Origin: Ophioderma brevispina
Lineage: Eukaryota > Echinodermata > Ophiuroidea > Amphilepidida > Ophiodermatidae
NCBI GenBank assembly: GCA_023653785.1
Contig: JAMKCH010001669.1
Coordinates: 1 to 64,000, forward strand
Direction of reading: 5' to 3'
Length of the DNA: 64,000 nt
Shown here: positions 48,069-59,816 of the stretch, in pieces
Layout: each line of letters starts with the position of its first letter
Numbering within the stretch: the first letter of the stretch is position 1
Position numbers and translations under genes: made by a program
The notes under the pieces: model-generated
Database searches by the model: none
The model's input: the letters and a program-made list of their open reading frames with translations, nothing else
Told to the model about the DNA's origin: nothing

Positions 48069-49400
48069 CGACAGGGCCGTACGACAGTGTAGCCTATTTC
48101 TATCGCAACTTTTGCGTAAAGTTCACCACTCTACGAATTAATGCGTTACCGAAACTTAGTATGCACTTATTAAGATTTCTTCAAAAACTTACGAAAAATC
48201 TGCGTTGTCGTAACTAGCACGTAAGCTTTTTCCACGACTGTTCATGTGTTCCTGAACTTAACTTAGTCGAAGGATTATCGTAAAGGTCGCGAATTATACG
48301 TCTATCAGAGTTGAACGTAGACATTGAGTATATATAACGATACAAGTGATATCCTAACATTATGGAAGCGCTTAGTATTTCGGGATTTTCGTTGGAAAGG
48401 GGAATGTGAGGCGGGAGATGATTGTAGGCGACTATTCCAACATCTTGAACATGTTCGAGACCCGGGGGTCACTCTGGTGTTGGTTTTGCTGTGTGTGTGT
48501 GTGTGTTGGGTGTGGGGGCGGGGGTGTGTATTGGGGTGTATGTGTGTGTGTGTATGTATGTGTTTTGTGGGTGTTTGTTTTTTTTGTGTTGTTTTGTTTT
48601 GCTCAGGGTAATCCAATGACGATTTCAAAAACATAATTTGGAAGAATTATGTAGGCCTATAATTATTGTCGATTTTTCTCACACTTTCAAAATAGATTTT
48701 CCTTTTTAAATAAAAATATGTCCTTTGTGTATTTCAACCTTACCTTTTTAGGGCCTGTCTCCAAAAGACCTCCGAGATTTCAGCACATCACCGTTACTTC
48801 CCAAGTATATTGAGTGATCCCCTTCCCCAAGTTGATTAGGAAGTGTCTGTATAGGCCTAGGCGGAAACCACGTCACACGACATTGTTATTATGTAAGCTT
48901 AAAGGTACTGGCCAGACTTTAAGAGTATGGAGAAGGAGAAAGTAGAAATAAGTATTTACACTAGCTTACCGACCTGCATTTACATTGTAAAGAAAAGTAA
49001 ACATATTATTGTGAGGTGTTGTTTGCCTAAACAGGTTCAAATGCTTTAAATTACCGTTCTACCAAGAATAACTGCTCTTGTGCATGAATATATTATTATT
49101 ATATAGTCAAGCGGTAGAAGACGAAAACTAATAGGCCTTAACCCTATTGCGTTCATTTGAAGAATACAAATATACGCGAGATGTCATCACTCATCAAGCG
49201 TCGTAACGTGTTATGAAGAGTGGAATCATCAATTCGACATGAGTGATGAAATAGCTTTTTAGATTGACAGACTCTTGATATTATTTTTTCTGTATTATAT
49301 TAAATTGAAAATCATGTTAAATTAATCATATAAATTAATGAGGAGGAGAAATGTGAAAATATAAAACTTTCAAGGATTTGCTAAGCGACTAATCTGATGA
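48069..49400. other. No gene; TG-rich tract at 48,480-48,600
   Basis: AT-rich sequence. The TGTGTG/TGTTTTG tract gives long open frames on both strands that are artefacts. Confidence 0.4.
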
Positions 49401-50021
49401 CCTGTTCTAAATTAGACTAGTGTGTGGAGACATCCTGAAGAACATTCAGAAATATTCCGCAGACTCCAGAGGACAAACCGGAGCCCAGGTTCTTATCATT
49501 TTTCATTCTAGGAATTGGTCTATAGATTCTTTGTTTCCTTATAGGAAGCACGATTGCACACCTGTTGATGGACAACGACTTTGTGTAATTGCTAATGTCC
49601 AAACACTTCGAGAACAGGATGTGAACTTCCTTTAACATGTTTGGGCGAACTGAGAAAATGTTAAATTTCGACTCATGTCTTCGCTTGTTTTTGTGTTGCA
49701 TCATGGGAAATTTGTCTGTGGACAAATTCTGTTGCAAGTCATTTCTCCTTGCCATTTTGACAAGAGATTTCATCGAGGGTAGACCTCTCAAACAGAAGGT
49801 GGAGAACTATCATAACATTTGATTTATAACAATCAATGTCTTTATTACCAGTTCTGGAAAGTTGCTAGAATTGTCATAGCTGCTCCAAATTTGGTACCTT
49901 TTTGAAAACAAGGTTAACCAGTAATTCCAGCAGATTTTCTTTCTGTACCAGTGACATTCCCTTTCATGCACTGAGTACCTTTTGAACAAATGTTTACCAT
50001 CAGCTGCATTTATACTTCCAG

Positions 50022-50182
50022 TGTTTCTCCAAGTAAACGATTTTTATAAATTAACGCCGGTCTACCAAAAGGACTTTTTGCGATTTTTCGCGGAACTACT
50101 GAACTGTACCAGCAAGAATTGTGGTCCGCCAAGATTTATGTGGGATCTGATTCTACAAGAACTGGTGCGCACCCAACAGTGA
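50022..50182 (+). CDS. Candidate terminal exon
   Basis: After an acceptor (tttatacttccag) the frame, entered in phase 1, reads FLQVNDFYKLTPVYQKDF, then FAELLNCTSKNCGPPRF and WDLILQELVRTQQ before a TGA. Codon choice looks coding, and an AATTAAA-like context follows within 150 bases. No matching upstream exon was found, and open frames on the minus strand overlap the region, so this remains a weak call. Product unknown. Confidence 0.3.
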
Positions 50183-50337
50183 AACCTGTTGAACTTTGTA
50201 GTTTAATGATTATGTGCATGGTTTATTTGTAAATAGCTAAGAACCTAATAATTTGTGTGCAATTGAATTAATATCTTGTTGTATATGTTTGGATTGATAA
50301 GATTTAATTTATTATTAAAATCATTACTTTGAATTTA

Positions 50338-50480
50338 CATCTTGGGCAAGTCAATTCTTCTACAAATAGTCCATTGTGATTTTGTGTATGAACTAGGAGG
50401 TTACTTTCTGACCTTGAGTACTTCTCGTAACAAGAGTAGGGTTGTGGGGTTAGCAGCTTGTCCATCAGATTTACTGTCGG
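50338..50480 (-). pseudogene. Possible C2H2 zinc-finger vestige
   Basis: The minus strand reads PYSCYEKYSRSESN, LLVHTQNHNG and then LTCPRCKFK. A histidine pair spaced H-x3-H and a following C-x2-C resemble consecutive C2H2 fingers, but the first finger lacks its second cysteine and the linker is two residues too long. It could be chance. Confidence 0.2.
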
Positions 50481-51529
50481 ACAAAGTATAAACCCATAAC
50501 CTGTTTTGCCTAAAAGTAAACAATACATAAGTTTATGTAGGTTTATGACTATTTTACTCTCTAACAAGTAATACTTTTCAGTGCCACAACAAAATCTAAA
50601 TCTGCACCCTTTCGATACAAAATATCAGGTGACCAATAAAAACATATGCATGACCGGATTTCCAGAACCATATTTTTGACCTCCATAAAACATCTTGTTA
50701 TATAGGCTATGTTATATTTATCTTGAGAAAACTTTAACATGTACCGTGCTGTGCCAGGCAAGTTAGTATTTACTGCAGCTTGCAGTAATTAAATTTAAAA
50801 TGTACATTTACCTGTAGGTTTGTCGCTGCATGTACATGTAACACGATATTGAGTTTTTAAAATTATTTTCCTTTTTAAAGAAGACCCTCCCTATTCCGAT
50901 TTAAAAAAATACAAAATAAGTAATGGATTATATTTTTCGAGGATTCGGAGAGGAAGGGCGCGTTTCAAAGCCTTTGCCAATGGCACATATTTCGCTCATT
51001 TCCCCGAAGAGCTTCATCGACTATTTTTGTCAACTCGTTTTCGTTATTAGTCGTCGTTACCATTTTGACTGATTTTTTGATGTTTTAAGACGTCGCTAAC
51101 CGTTAAACGGTAGTTTTTCTTCGAAATGTAAATTTGCTACCATCGTCTATGTACTTAGCCATATTGCCATTCTACGTACTGGTCAACGGGCAATTCATAT
51201 GTTACCAGTCATTCCGGTAGCCTGTTCCATGGCCGTTTTTTTTTTTTTTCCGATTTGTGTTAACCTGAATTATTCACATGATAAAGGACCATTACAACCT
51301 CTCGCTTGAGTCTAACGCCTTTCTCCTCTACATCATGCTCTCGCTACCGATGAATTAACTCCATGCGAAGCTGGCGACTGTTTTACAAAACCATTTTGTC
51401 AATAGTTTTTCAACGAGTCCCCGAGTTTAGGTTCCTGACCCAAAATCAGTTGTTTAGCGCCCAAATGACTTCTGCTTGATCACCAGACACAAAAAGACCC
51501 ACCAACGTTTCATCACCAGCAAAAAAAAA

Positions 51530-53230
51530 TTAAATAATCAACTGCCTCTTTCCTGTCTTTAAACTGAAACCCACCAAATGTAGATCTCTCTCTCTCTATC
51601 GGCTGGCTCTCCAACTTCTGTTCTATTTGATATAGATGGTAACCAGGTCTCCACTGTGGAAAACGAATCTCACAAAATCCTTGGTCCTTGATCACCTTTC
51701 GTAACCATCTTCCGATATTATTTTGCCTACCTTATGATAAAATTACTTCCGCCTTGGAAAACATCGATTCTTCAGTTATTCGTGCGAATAATAAAATTCA
51801 GGTATATACAAGATATTGTTTACCTTCCTCTCTGCGTTACCTTTAACAGTCAATGATCTATGCTCTTCTCATCTTTAAGGCCGGTACGCTATGTGAATCG
51901 TTACCCTTAAAAAATGGTTTGGTATTCCCAAACCAGGTACCCTTTCTTTTATTTTTATGCCCAATGGTCTCCAATACGTTCCATCTCCGACCTCTATCTC
52001 GAGAGGCTGCAATGACTCATCAATCCATCAGAATAAAGCGATGAGCTGGTCATCACTCACGGCATTTGATTCCGCTTTAGATGAGAGCGGGGGTGGACCC
52101 GGAAGAAATCAGTGACTGTGAATGCAAAGTATTTTTATACGTTAGTAATGCTCATCTGAATTCAATCATCAGAAATCCTCCGCCAAGCAAATGTTTTGAC
52201 CAATACCATCCCGCGTTTTTTGGGGGGGCATACTCATGTTCTTCCTTTGCTTGCCCAGGTGCCTTTTAATATCTCCTTTCCAGGTATCCCCTGTACCCTC
52301 TGGAAGAAGCATTATCTTTAATCTAGCTTCCTTCGAGAGTCTGTAAATTCCTGGTTAACGCCCTCGGGTGATTCTCTGATACTAGAGTCCAACGCTTGCT
52401 AGGTGGGGGAAAATCGATCTCAACAAATGCTTGCACTGTAATCCACAAGGGAAACTCTCAATCATGTCCTTAACACCTGGCAAGTTTTTCTCGATCAAGG
52501 CCGTGTACTTAGCGTCAAACATCATTTTGAAATATTTATCACTATCGCTAGAGCTGTCTCGTCGCCAATCAAATGCTGTTATCTTTCATGACATTCCAGA
52601 CGAAGCAGGCTTTGCCAGTGGCACTACCATTCCAACTGAATGTTCTCCTTCGAACCTCATCCCCGATCTAGTTATTTTCTGGAAGGACCTTAAAAAACTT
52701 TTGATCTTTGAGTTGTCGGCCCCCTTTGAGCATGGTATTGACAGGGCCCACCAATTCAAACACAATAAATATGCTCCGCTGGTTTCGATTTCAGAACAAT
52801 AATTTTGATGTACTTTTATCGCTTTCGAAGTTGGGTCTGGGGGCTTCATTTCTCATGACAATAATCTCAGGCTGAAGTCCTTCCTTTCACAGTCAATTCT
52901 CCTGTTTCCTTCAAGGATTTCAGAAATAATGTTTCCAAATTGTCCATAATTGCTTCCTTTGTTATCTACCATGCCAAAGGGGAACGGTCATGGGAGCAGT
53001 GCAATCTTCTTAATATATAACTCTTTGATTTATTATTAAAAAAAAAAAAAAACCTAAAAAATCAAAAATTAATTATTTAATAATTTCAATGTTTTGTTTT
53101 TTGTAATTGTGATTTGTCTTTTGTACTTTTGCCCTGCCTGACCCTTTTAAGGTCGTCCTGGGCTAAATGTATTCCTTTATTGTTGGATGCTTTTTAAGTG
53201 TGGTTGAATAATAAGTGATTTGAGATCAAA
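51530..53230 (+). pseudogene. 3-prime half of a non-LTR retroelement
   Basis: The plus strand, in shifting frames, reads KCRSLSLSIGW, DKITSALENIDSSVIRAN, a YTRYCLPSSLRYL block, HVLNTWQVFLDQGR, then the longest intact stretch (52,431-52,802) with IPDLVIFWKDLKKLLIFEL and RAHQFKHNKYAPLV. It closes with GGFISHDNNLRLKSF and FVIYHAKGERSWEQCN before TAA at about 53,021. This order (post-catalytic RT, H..N.C...L.QGR, PDLV...ELT.PFE, KY..L) is that of a retroelement protein I recall from many marine invertebrates. A poly-A tract and an untranslated tail with AATAATAAG follow to about 53,230. At least four frameshifts are needed. Confidence 0.7.
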
Positions 53231-54095
53231 ATTGGTCACAGAAATGAAAAAAAAAAAAAACCAGCTCTCTCTCGCAGAGATATAACTGAAATAGTTACTA
53301 TAATTAAACATTTCTAACATTAAACATCAAACTAATTAATTAATAACCGCGATGTAAAAGAAGTGAAGCACAGGAGCTACATGAAGCCATCTTCTCTGAT
53401 GAAGCAAATAAAATATATTGAAGAGTTTAACACACACACACACGCGAACAAAAAATGAAACGAATCAGACTAAGTTGACCGACATCAAACGAACCCTGTC
53501 CGAGTGTTTTTATACTTGTTAAAGTTCTATAGATAGCACACAATAAAAATCATTCATACCTGATGATAATATGCACATGGTAACTTCGCAAACGTGTCTC
53601 AGACTTTGCGCTCAGACAGCGCCCAATTTTAATCCCCATCAATGAATGGAATGACCTTTAAATCGGCTTAGTCTATGTTAACGTAAGATTGTCGTAGGTT
53701 TACTGGTACAAATGCACTTATGACCATCTTAAGGGGTTTATTGGTCAATTTATCGGAACATATATAATGAATATCCCAGCTAACAATATGACGTCCAGTT
53801 GGTTTTGCATGGCATTGATATTCCGCGAAGAAAACCCATTTTTCACACGTAACTTTCGAAGCATTAGACGATTTAAGGAAGCCGCCACGTTGATTTTTTA
53901 CGCTATCGTTTTGCCACAAGCCATTTAGCCTTTCACACCAATTGAAGATGATCGGTGGTTAGTCAAGTTCTGGCCTGCATAAGAGACTATCGCGTTACTT
54001 TTAACATTGAAATTAAAAACACAGCTTTAATTTAACGTTTTCCTTTATAAATTTATCAAAAATGGCATACATTTATGAATAATTTTTTACTAGGC
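53231..54095. other. No gene recognised
   Basis: AT-rich sequence with a short (AC)n run at 53,433-53,446. Nothing supported. Confidence 0.4.
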
Positions 54096-54395
54096 GGTCC
54101 CCGGTTTTCGCGATCACCTGAGTTTCGCAATGACCTGGCTTGAATGACCCGGCATCAACAATTGACCCCACCAAGTTTCATGTCCATGCACCAATGTTTA
54201 CCCCATTTTACCTCCTTTGACCTTGAATGACCCCCGATAACCTTTGATCCCTAACCAATACAAACTCGGTCTTCGTTCAGTCAAGGGGCACCCACCCACT
54301 AAGTTTCAGGACCGTGAGACCCTCGGTCTCCAAGAAAATAGACGCGTCAGACCACAGACAGACAGACAGACCACCGGTATTAATACATAGATAAA
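54096..54395. repeat. Dispersed repeat ending in (CAGA)n
   Basis: Repeated AATGACC/TTTGACCTTGAATGACC words, two CCAAGTTTCATG/CTAAGTTTCAGG words and a terminal CAGACAGACAGACAGACC run at 54,355. I recall repeats of this plan from several invertebrate genomes, but the family is not named here. Confidence 0.45.
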
Positions 54396-56030
54396 ATGAG
54401 CCTGGGATTCTTGAGAAATATAGTTTTTAAAATAAAATTAGGAAACTCTGAATCATACAAAGAAGCGCTACTCGGTACATTGAAACGTACGTAGATTGCT
54501 GAACCGCGCATTAGTGGGTTTCGAACACTGATCTCTATACAATGGATTGGAAACATGCTTCGTAATTGAAGCACTGATCGCCATTGGTTCATCCAAAAAA
54601 GAGCCCAAGCAGGTGGTTATAGCCGGTTCATTTTACAAAATTGTGTCCCATTGAAATGTGGATAAGCGACATAACAGACTACAGAACAAGCCAATTCAGT
54701 GAGCTCATTGTATTTGCGCGTATGGATGGCATATCTCTAAACGTGCACACGGGTTACAACTTCTGTTAAACAGGTGTCTCTGGAATGGTATTGTGTTCGG
54801 TACACCAAGATGCCCGCCCGTTGCTCCATTCATCTAATATAAATAACTGTTTGTGTCCACTCCATTGTATAGAGATCAGTGTTACAGTGCGACTGCGATA
54901 AAACTAAATATTACGCGACCCCTTTTCAAATGTCCACGTTTTCATGTATTGTTAGTGTTTAGGCCAACTAAAACCTTTGTTAATCACAAATGATATCTAA
55001 AACACCCCTCTTAACATTTTTCTCATATCACTGAGGTTTTACAAAGTGTGTTTTTTTGCAATAAAAAATTCTAAACGAACTTCGCTCTATCCTTTGTGTC
55101 TCAACGAAGTTCAAAAGGATGAGGCTTTTGGCAAACTTGCACGTGATATATGCGCGTATGGGATATATTTCGTATGGGATATATATCGTTGGCTTCTATT
55201 TCGGTATTGCATGCGGCGGTGTTGTAAAATACCACAGAAATAAACATGGTAGCTTCCATGATCGTTTGTACAGTTGTGTATATTGGTCGGATTTTTTTTT
55301 TTTTTTTTAACAAAATTACATAATGTTTTCATCTGTATTATAATCCTTTTATTTATGGATATTCATTATATGTGTGCCAATAGATTTATACCACTACATG
55401 TTCTTTTTCGCTTTAACACACTGTTCGGGAACGCTACTTAAAAACCATGGTCTTAACCAAAATCTTAAGCAATTATTGGCACATTTTGTGAAAGAGCGCC
55501 GCCCAATTTTCAAAATCTTGATATTTTTGCACAGTTACGTTGGTACGGTCTAGGAACTATACCTGCGAACGAGAAGCAAAAATGCGTATTTTCATAAAAG
55601 AATCGATTTGTAATTAGAATTGGGAATTTGGGATCCCAGATTGTACGTAACGGCAGAGGTGGAAATGCTAACGTTTTATTCCGTCCATGATGAAATAGGG
55701 CCACCTCGAGAAAAACCTCTAACTTGATCTTGCCTGAACTTTAAAACAACTAATGGATAGCGTAGACACGTACATGGCGCTATTTCCCGGCTATTTCATC
55801 ATGGCGGCCGTTTCCACACCGTTGATTATTATCGGGGATCCCCGATATAAATTATCCTGATAACAGAGACTTCCTCCGTTTGTGGACACATAGACATTTT
55901 CGAGCTTACACCCATTCACAGGTATATTTTACTATCCCGTTATAAAATGCAACCGCGTAAAATTCTCCAAATTTTTGAAAAATTGGGGGCGCTCTTCAAA
56001 AAATGTGCTAATATTGGCTTTAAGACATGC
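54396..56030. other. No gene recognised
   Basis: AT-rich sequence with a poly-T run at 55,292-55,309. Several 60-70-codon open frames exist without support. Confidence 0.4.
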
Positions 56031-56034
56031 GTAA

Positions 56035-56565
56035 TGACTTTACGTTTCATAGGGTTTTTTGGGAACGGACTCCAGTCCACTTGCTGGCCACTAAACCCAA
56101 CACCTTGAGCCATGCGCGCGCCGCGCTACTGAACACTCGCTCATAACGTGACCCACGTAGGGTGTTCAACACCCGCTCTGGTGATGGAGAAGCCAGCCGT
56201 GGCAGATCCAACTTCGCACCAGGAACAGAGGAGTTTGAGAAGGAACCAAAGTTGGCTTCCTGTGATTAACAATGAAAACCCAGACGGGATACCGATATCA
56301 TAACACAGTATCACCGGATTAGTAGAATCTCGAAGTAGTCGAAGGGATCAGCCCATAGTCGAGGACACCTACTGATTGTTCGTTCCCGTCGTCGAAGATA
56401 CGCTCCAACAGCTAGAACGACGCGGGTAAAAAACCGAGGAGCCGTTGACAGGCCGAGGGGCAGGCATTTGTGACACTGGTCTGGCCCGCCCCTGCACCCG
56501 GAAACGGAGCATTTGCGATCGGAAGGAAAAAAGCTTACGGAACCGGTACAGACAAGAACATGGCT
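56035..56565 (-). pseudogene. DIRS-type reverse transcriptase core remnant
   Basis: Reading the minus strand from 56,560 down: LSAMFLSVPVP (for LSDAYLHVPV), a LRFRVQGRA-like block, CLPLGLS then APRFFTRVV (the LPFGLSTAPRVFT block), AYLRRRE, a damaged active-site region, LGFHC.SQEANFG, and finally RAWLKVLGLVASKW. This is the palm part of a DIRS-type reverse transcriptase, with stops and shifts. It stops just where the fragment at 48,068 starts (FHMR block), so the two pieces are complementary parts of one protein on the same strand. Confidence 0.75.
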
Positions 56566-59385
56566 GACAGAGAGAAAATTACTAAAGATGGTGAAGACGG
56601 CATTAATCTGTCTATCGATATGAATGCATCTACAAAGCCAGCGAGCGCATTAGGGGCCATCTGAGTTGGCCAAAACAAACCCAGAACACCAGAAAACATA
56701 AAAAACGACTCTGTGAAGAGCCACATAAAAATTTTGGAAAACAAACCAAAATGAAAAACATTCAAAAAATTATAGTGGAAAAAGCCAACGGCTTTGAAGC
56801 CGATTTGGTATTCACCAACAAATTGAAATAGTGGATTCACCAATTAACTAAGACTAGTGGGATCACTCAGAGTTAATTTCAAGGATTTTGAGAATGATAT
56901 CGGGCGCTTTAAATCACAATTCATTATTAATTGTGGAAATATCCTCCATCTTGTAGAAATGAATCACATAAATTACCCATACCTATAAAGAAAAATTAAC
57001 ACATAAAATTTTTTTTTTTTTTTTAAGATTTTATTTAACATGTCGTGGTTTAATCAACCAAGTATTGTCCTCTGTTCTCTGAGATGGTAATACCCAAGGA
57101 ATTAAACATAGGCCTATAGTATACACAAAGAAAACTGGGAAAGGTCACAATATTTGTGGCTTTTTTTAAAATCATCCAAAAACACGGGCCTAACAGACAA
57201 GATTATGCTTTTCTGCAAAGATCCACTCGACATTAGAAATAGTGATTATAGTACAACATAATGATCTTGGAAACAAACAGGGCAGAGAAGTTCATAAAGG
57301 TATTTATACCATGAAAAAGTACCAAATGGCTTTGAAAACATTTCGTCCTGGTTTTAAATAAAAGCCTTAAAAAACACAATGAAATATTTTAAAACATTAT
57401 CAAAAAAAACCGCGACATCTTTTTCCTATCCATTTCTGTGTGTGTTGAATCGATGTGATGCACAATGCTTTGAATAGAGCGATCACCCATGTTTGGCCTA
57501 GGGTCCCTCTGCCACCGGAACTCTCTGCGGCATGTGTGTGCCTATTGGTGGCGGTATTTCCTGGTTGCCATGCTATAAAACCCAAAACTCAAAGAGAGTG
57601 ACCTGGCAGGCTATCAATAATTGAAAATCATCCGAATAAAGATTTTTAGGCTAAATAAAAACTTTACAAGTTTTCGCCTCAAAGAACTATTATAGATACT
57701 GTATAAACGTTCAACTGATGAGACGGGGCCGTGAGAGGATCGTCGAAACCTAGGTCTTGAAAAGGTTATCATGCCTTTCAAAACATTCTATAGCAGAAAT
57801 AACTTCTCTGCCACTGTTCGCGAATGAATTTTCATTATAAATATGAGATTAAAGCATTTGCTAAGAGCACAATGCCTTTTAACCCCTCGTCTACCGAAGG
57901 TGGGGGGGTGGTTACCACCCCCCCCCCCTTCAGGTTTTTTCCGGCTTGATAAACCCCCCTTTTTTGGGTGCCAATTATTTAATGGTAATTGTCCCAATTG
58001 ACATGTTCGCTCCTTTTCATGGCCAAAAACAAACATCCACCGGGGGTATAGTAAGGATACAGGGTGATCCCAAATTGATGGATAGGGGGGGGGGTGGTAA
58101 CCACCCCCCTCCGGCAAGAGAAGTACCAACATGCCTAGCATTTACGTCACAATGACGTCATAAAGTTCGCATGTCCACAAAACGGCCATTTCCATATACA
58201 CAACACAGTGAAAAATCCAATTTTCGCCAAAAAGTTAGGAAATCCGATTGTCATGCTTTTTTTTGACTCTACTCCTTACTGGATAAGGAACTGGACTAGT
58301 TTATAAATACAAACACCCCGGCCCGCCTTTCGCGCTCTCCGCCCGGTGTTTGCGGATTCCTCAATTGCGCAATAATCAATTTTCCCCCACCCTATATTCA
58401 GTCTTTCGGACAAACATTCCCCTCAAACTATGACGTCATGGTGACATCATCAATGGGGGAGTTGGTACTTATTTTTGTACAATGGAAAGAAGAAACTCTA
58501 AGCTAAATCCTTTGGTACCAAATTTCCAGGAATCGGGTGTTCATTAAAGAAATCAACAGGGGGGGTGGTAACCACCCCCCCCCTTTCGGGAGTTTTGTTA
58601 CCCAAAAATGGATCAGGTAGACGAGGTTAAAACCCTCTCAAAGCAAAAATGCCGACATAATGTTCGAGAATCAAGCCCTTCATTATAAATGAAAGGTTCA
58701 GCATGTAACTTATCCAGTTTCAACATAATTACTGAGAGTCTCACGTCCCTCATGTCGCAAGGTGTCCTGACTCCCTTTTTATACATGTTGAAGAAGCCCC
58801 TCCCTGACTACATCCGGTTTGGGGGAGTTTTAGTGGTACAACCTGTAACGCGGATGATCGCAATGATCCACCTGAAAGCTTCAAATCTTACTTAAGGTTT
58901 GGCGGAATCCCCCCCGTAGTTGGTGAATCTCAACGGCACAAAGTTAAAACTTTGCAATAAATATGAAAGCACTCTCATTTATCCTATATGAATATGCTGC
59001 TATTTCAACCGCAAAATTTTTTGTCGGAATAAGAATATTAATTCTAGACAGAGGATTTTAAACCCATTCAGGAAACCCTACACTAACATACTCTAGACCT
59101 GTCCTTGCAAAATGAATGGGTTTAAATAACCTTTAGGAGAAGCCATGCGATCATATGCGAAGAAAGTACAAAAACATCATCGTTAATAAAGAATCGCAAT
59201 CACTACGAATCTTAACACTTCAGTAATTATCTTCGATACGATGGTTGTTTTCAATCCTGATGCAGGTTGTTTTGATCCTTTAGTACACAGTCACTTTGTG
59301 AGTTTGGCATCCCCCTTCCCCTTTGTTTTTTTTTGGGTGTGTGGTTTTTAGCCGTTTGGCTTTTTCACTTATTTTGTTGATTTTT
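56553..59385 (+). repeat. Direct duplication 3, copy A, with inverted arms
   Basis: The stretch from ACATGGCTGACAGAGAG onward recurs at 61,815-63,893 with many small indels. In copy A an inverted repeat of about 150 bp pairs 56,641-56,792 with 59,349-59,503 (shared words GTTTGTTTTCCAAAA, CACAGAGTCGTTTTTTATGTTTTCTGG), so the unit may itself be a 2.9-kb transposon with inverted ends. Copy A also contains a 744-bp TTAA-flanked insertion that copy B lacks. No transposase frame is recognised. Confidence 0.7.
57883..58626. mobile_element. TTAA-flanked insertion, 744 bp, absent from copy B
   Basis: TTAA lies at 57,879-57,882 and 58,627-58,630. The inner ends are CCCCTCGTCTACC and GGTAGACGAGG, inverted repeats of each other. 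The equivalent place in copy B (about 63,150) reads straight across from CCTTTTAAA to CACTCTC, an empty site. Inverted arms extend inward: AAGTACCAACATG...TGACGTCA at 58,123-58,160 is mirrored near 58,431-58,475. GTGGTAACCAC palindromes framed by G and C runs occur at 57,901-57,927, 58,085-58,109 and 58,560-58,583. There is no coding capacity. It is most likely a non-autonomous TTAA-specific (piggyBac-like) element. Confidence 0.85.
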
Positions 59386-59503
59386 CCATTTTGTGTTTGT
59401 TTTCCAAAAATTTTAGGTGGCTCTCACAGAGTCGTTTTTTTATGTTTTCTGGGTTGTTGCACACCAAACTCCTAGGTTGCTCCCCCCCCTGAATAGAGCT
59501 CAC

Positions 59504-59816
59504 GAAGTCTCTTGGGCCTAAATATCTGTGACTGCATCACATAAAAATTAAAACACTACATCGTATTTTGCCATATTACATTTGCCTTCTCATTTAAGAA
59601 TCAATTTTGTCTCAACCATGGTTAAATAACAATCAGCTACTTGTGAATATCATCCTCTTACATGAGGAGTCGGTTTCGACACATCCACAGCACTCGCCCC
59701 TGCTCTAAAAATCTTGCAAAGTGAAGATATTCACACTTTGTAACCTCTGCAATCACACTTAATTTTTACTTTCAAACTGATCAAAAAGCTGAGTTAAACT
59801 CAAGCTAAAATAAATC
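59504..59816. other. No gene recognised
   Basis: AT-rich spacer between the end of the inverted arm and the palindrome cluster. Confidence 0.4.

Noticed and set aside
48324..48636. Cys/Val-rich open frames of 76-109 codons
   Set aside because: Produced by the TG-rich low-complexity tract.
49417..49791. 124-codon minus-strand open frame
   Set aside because: Open frames exist on both strands, there is no splice context and no family resemblance.
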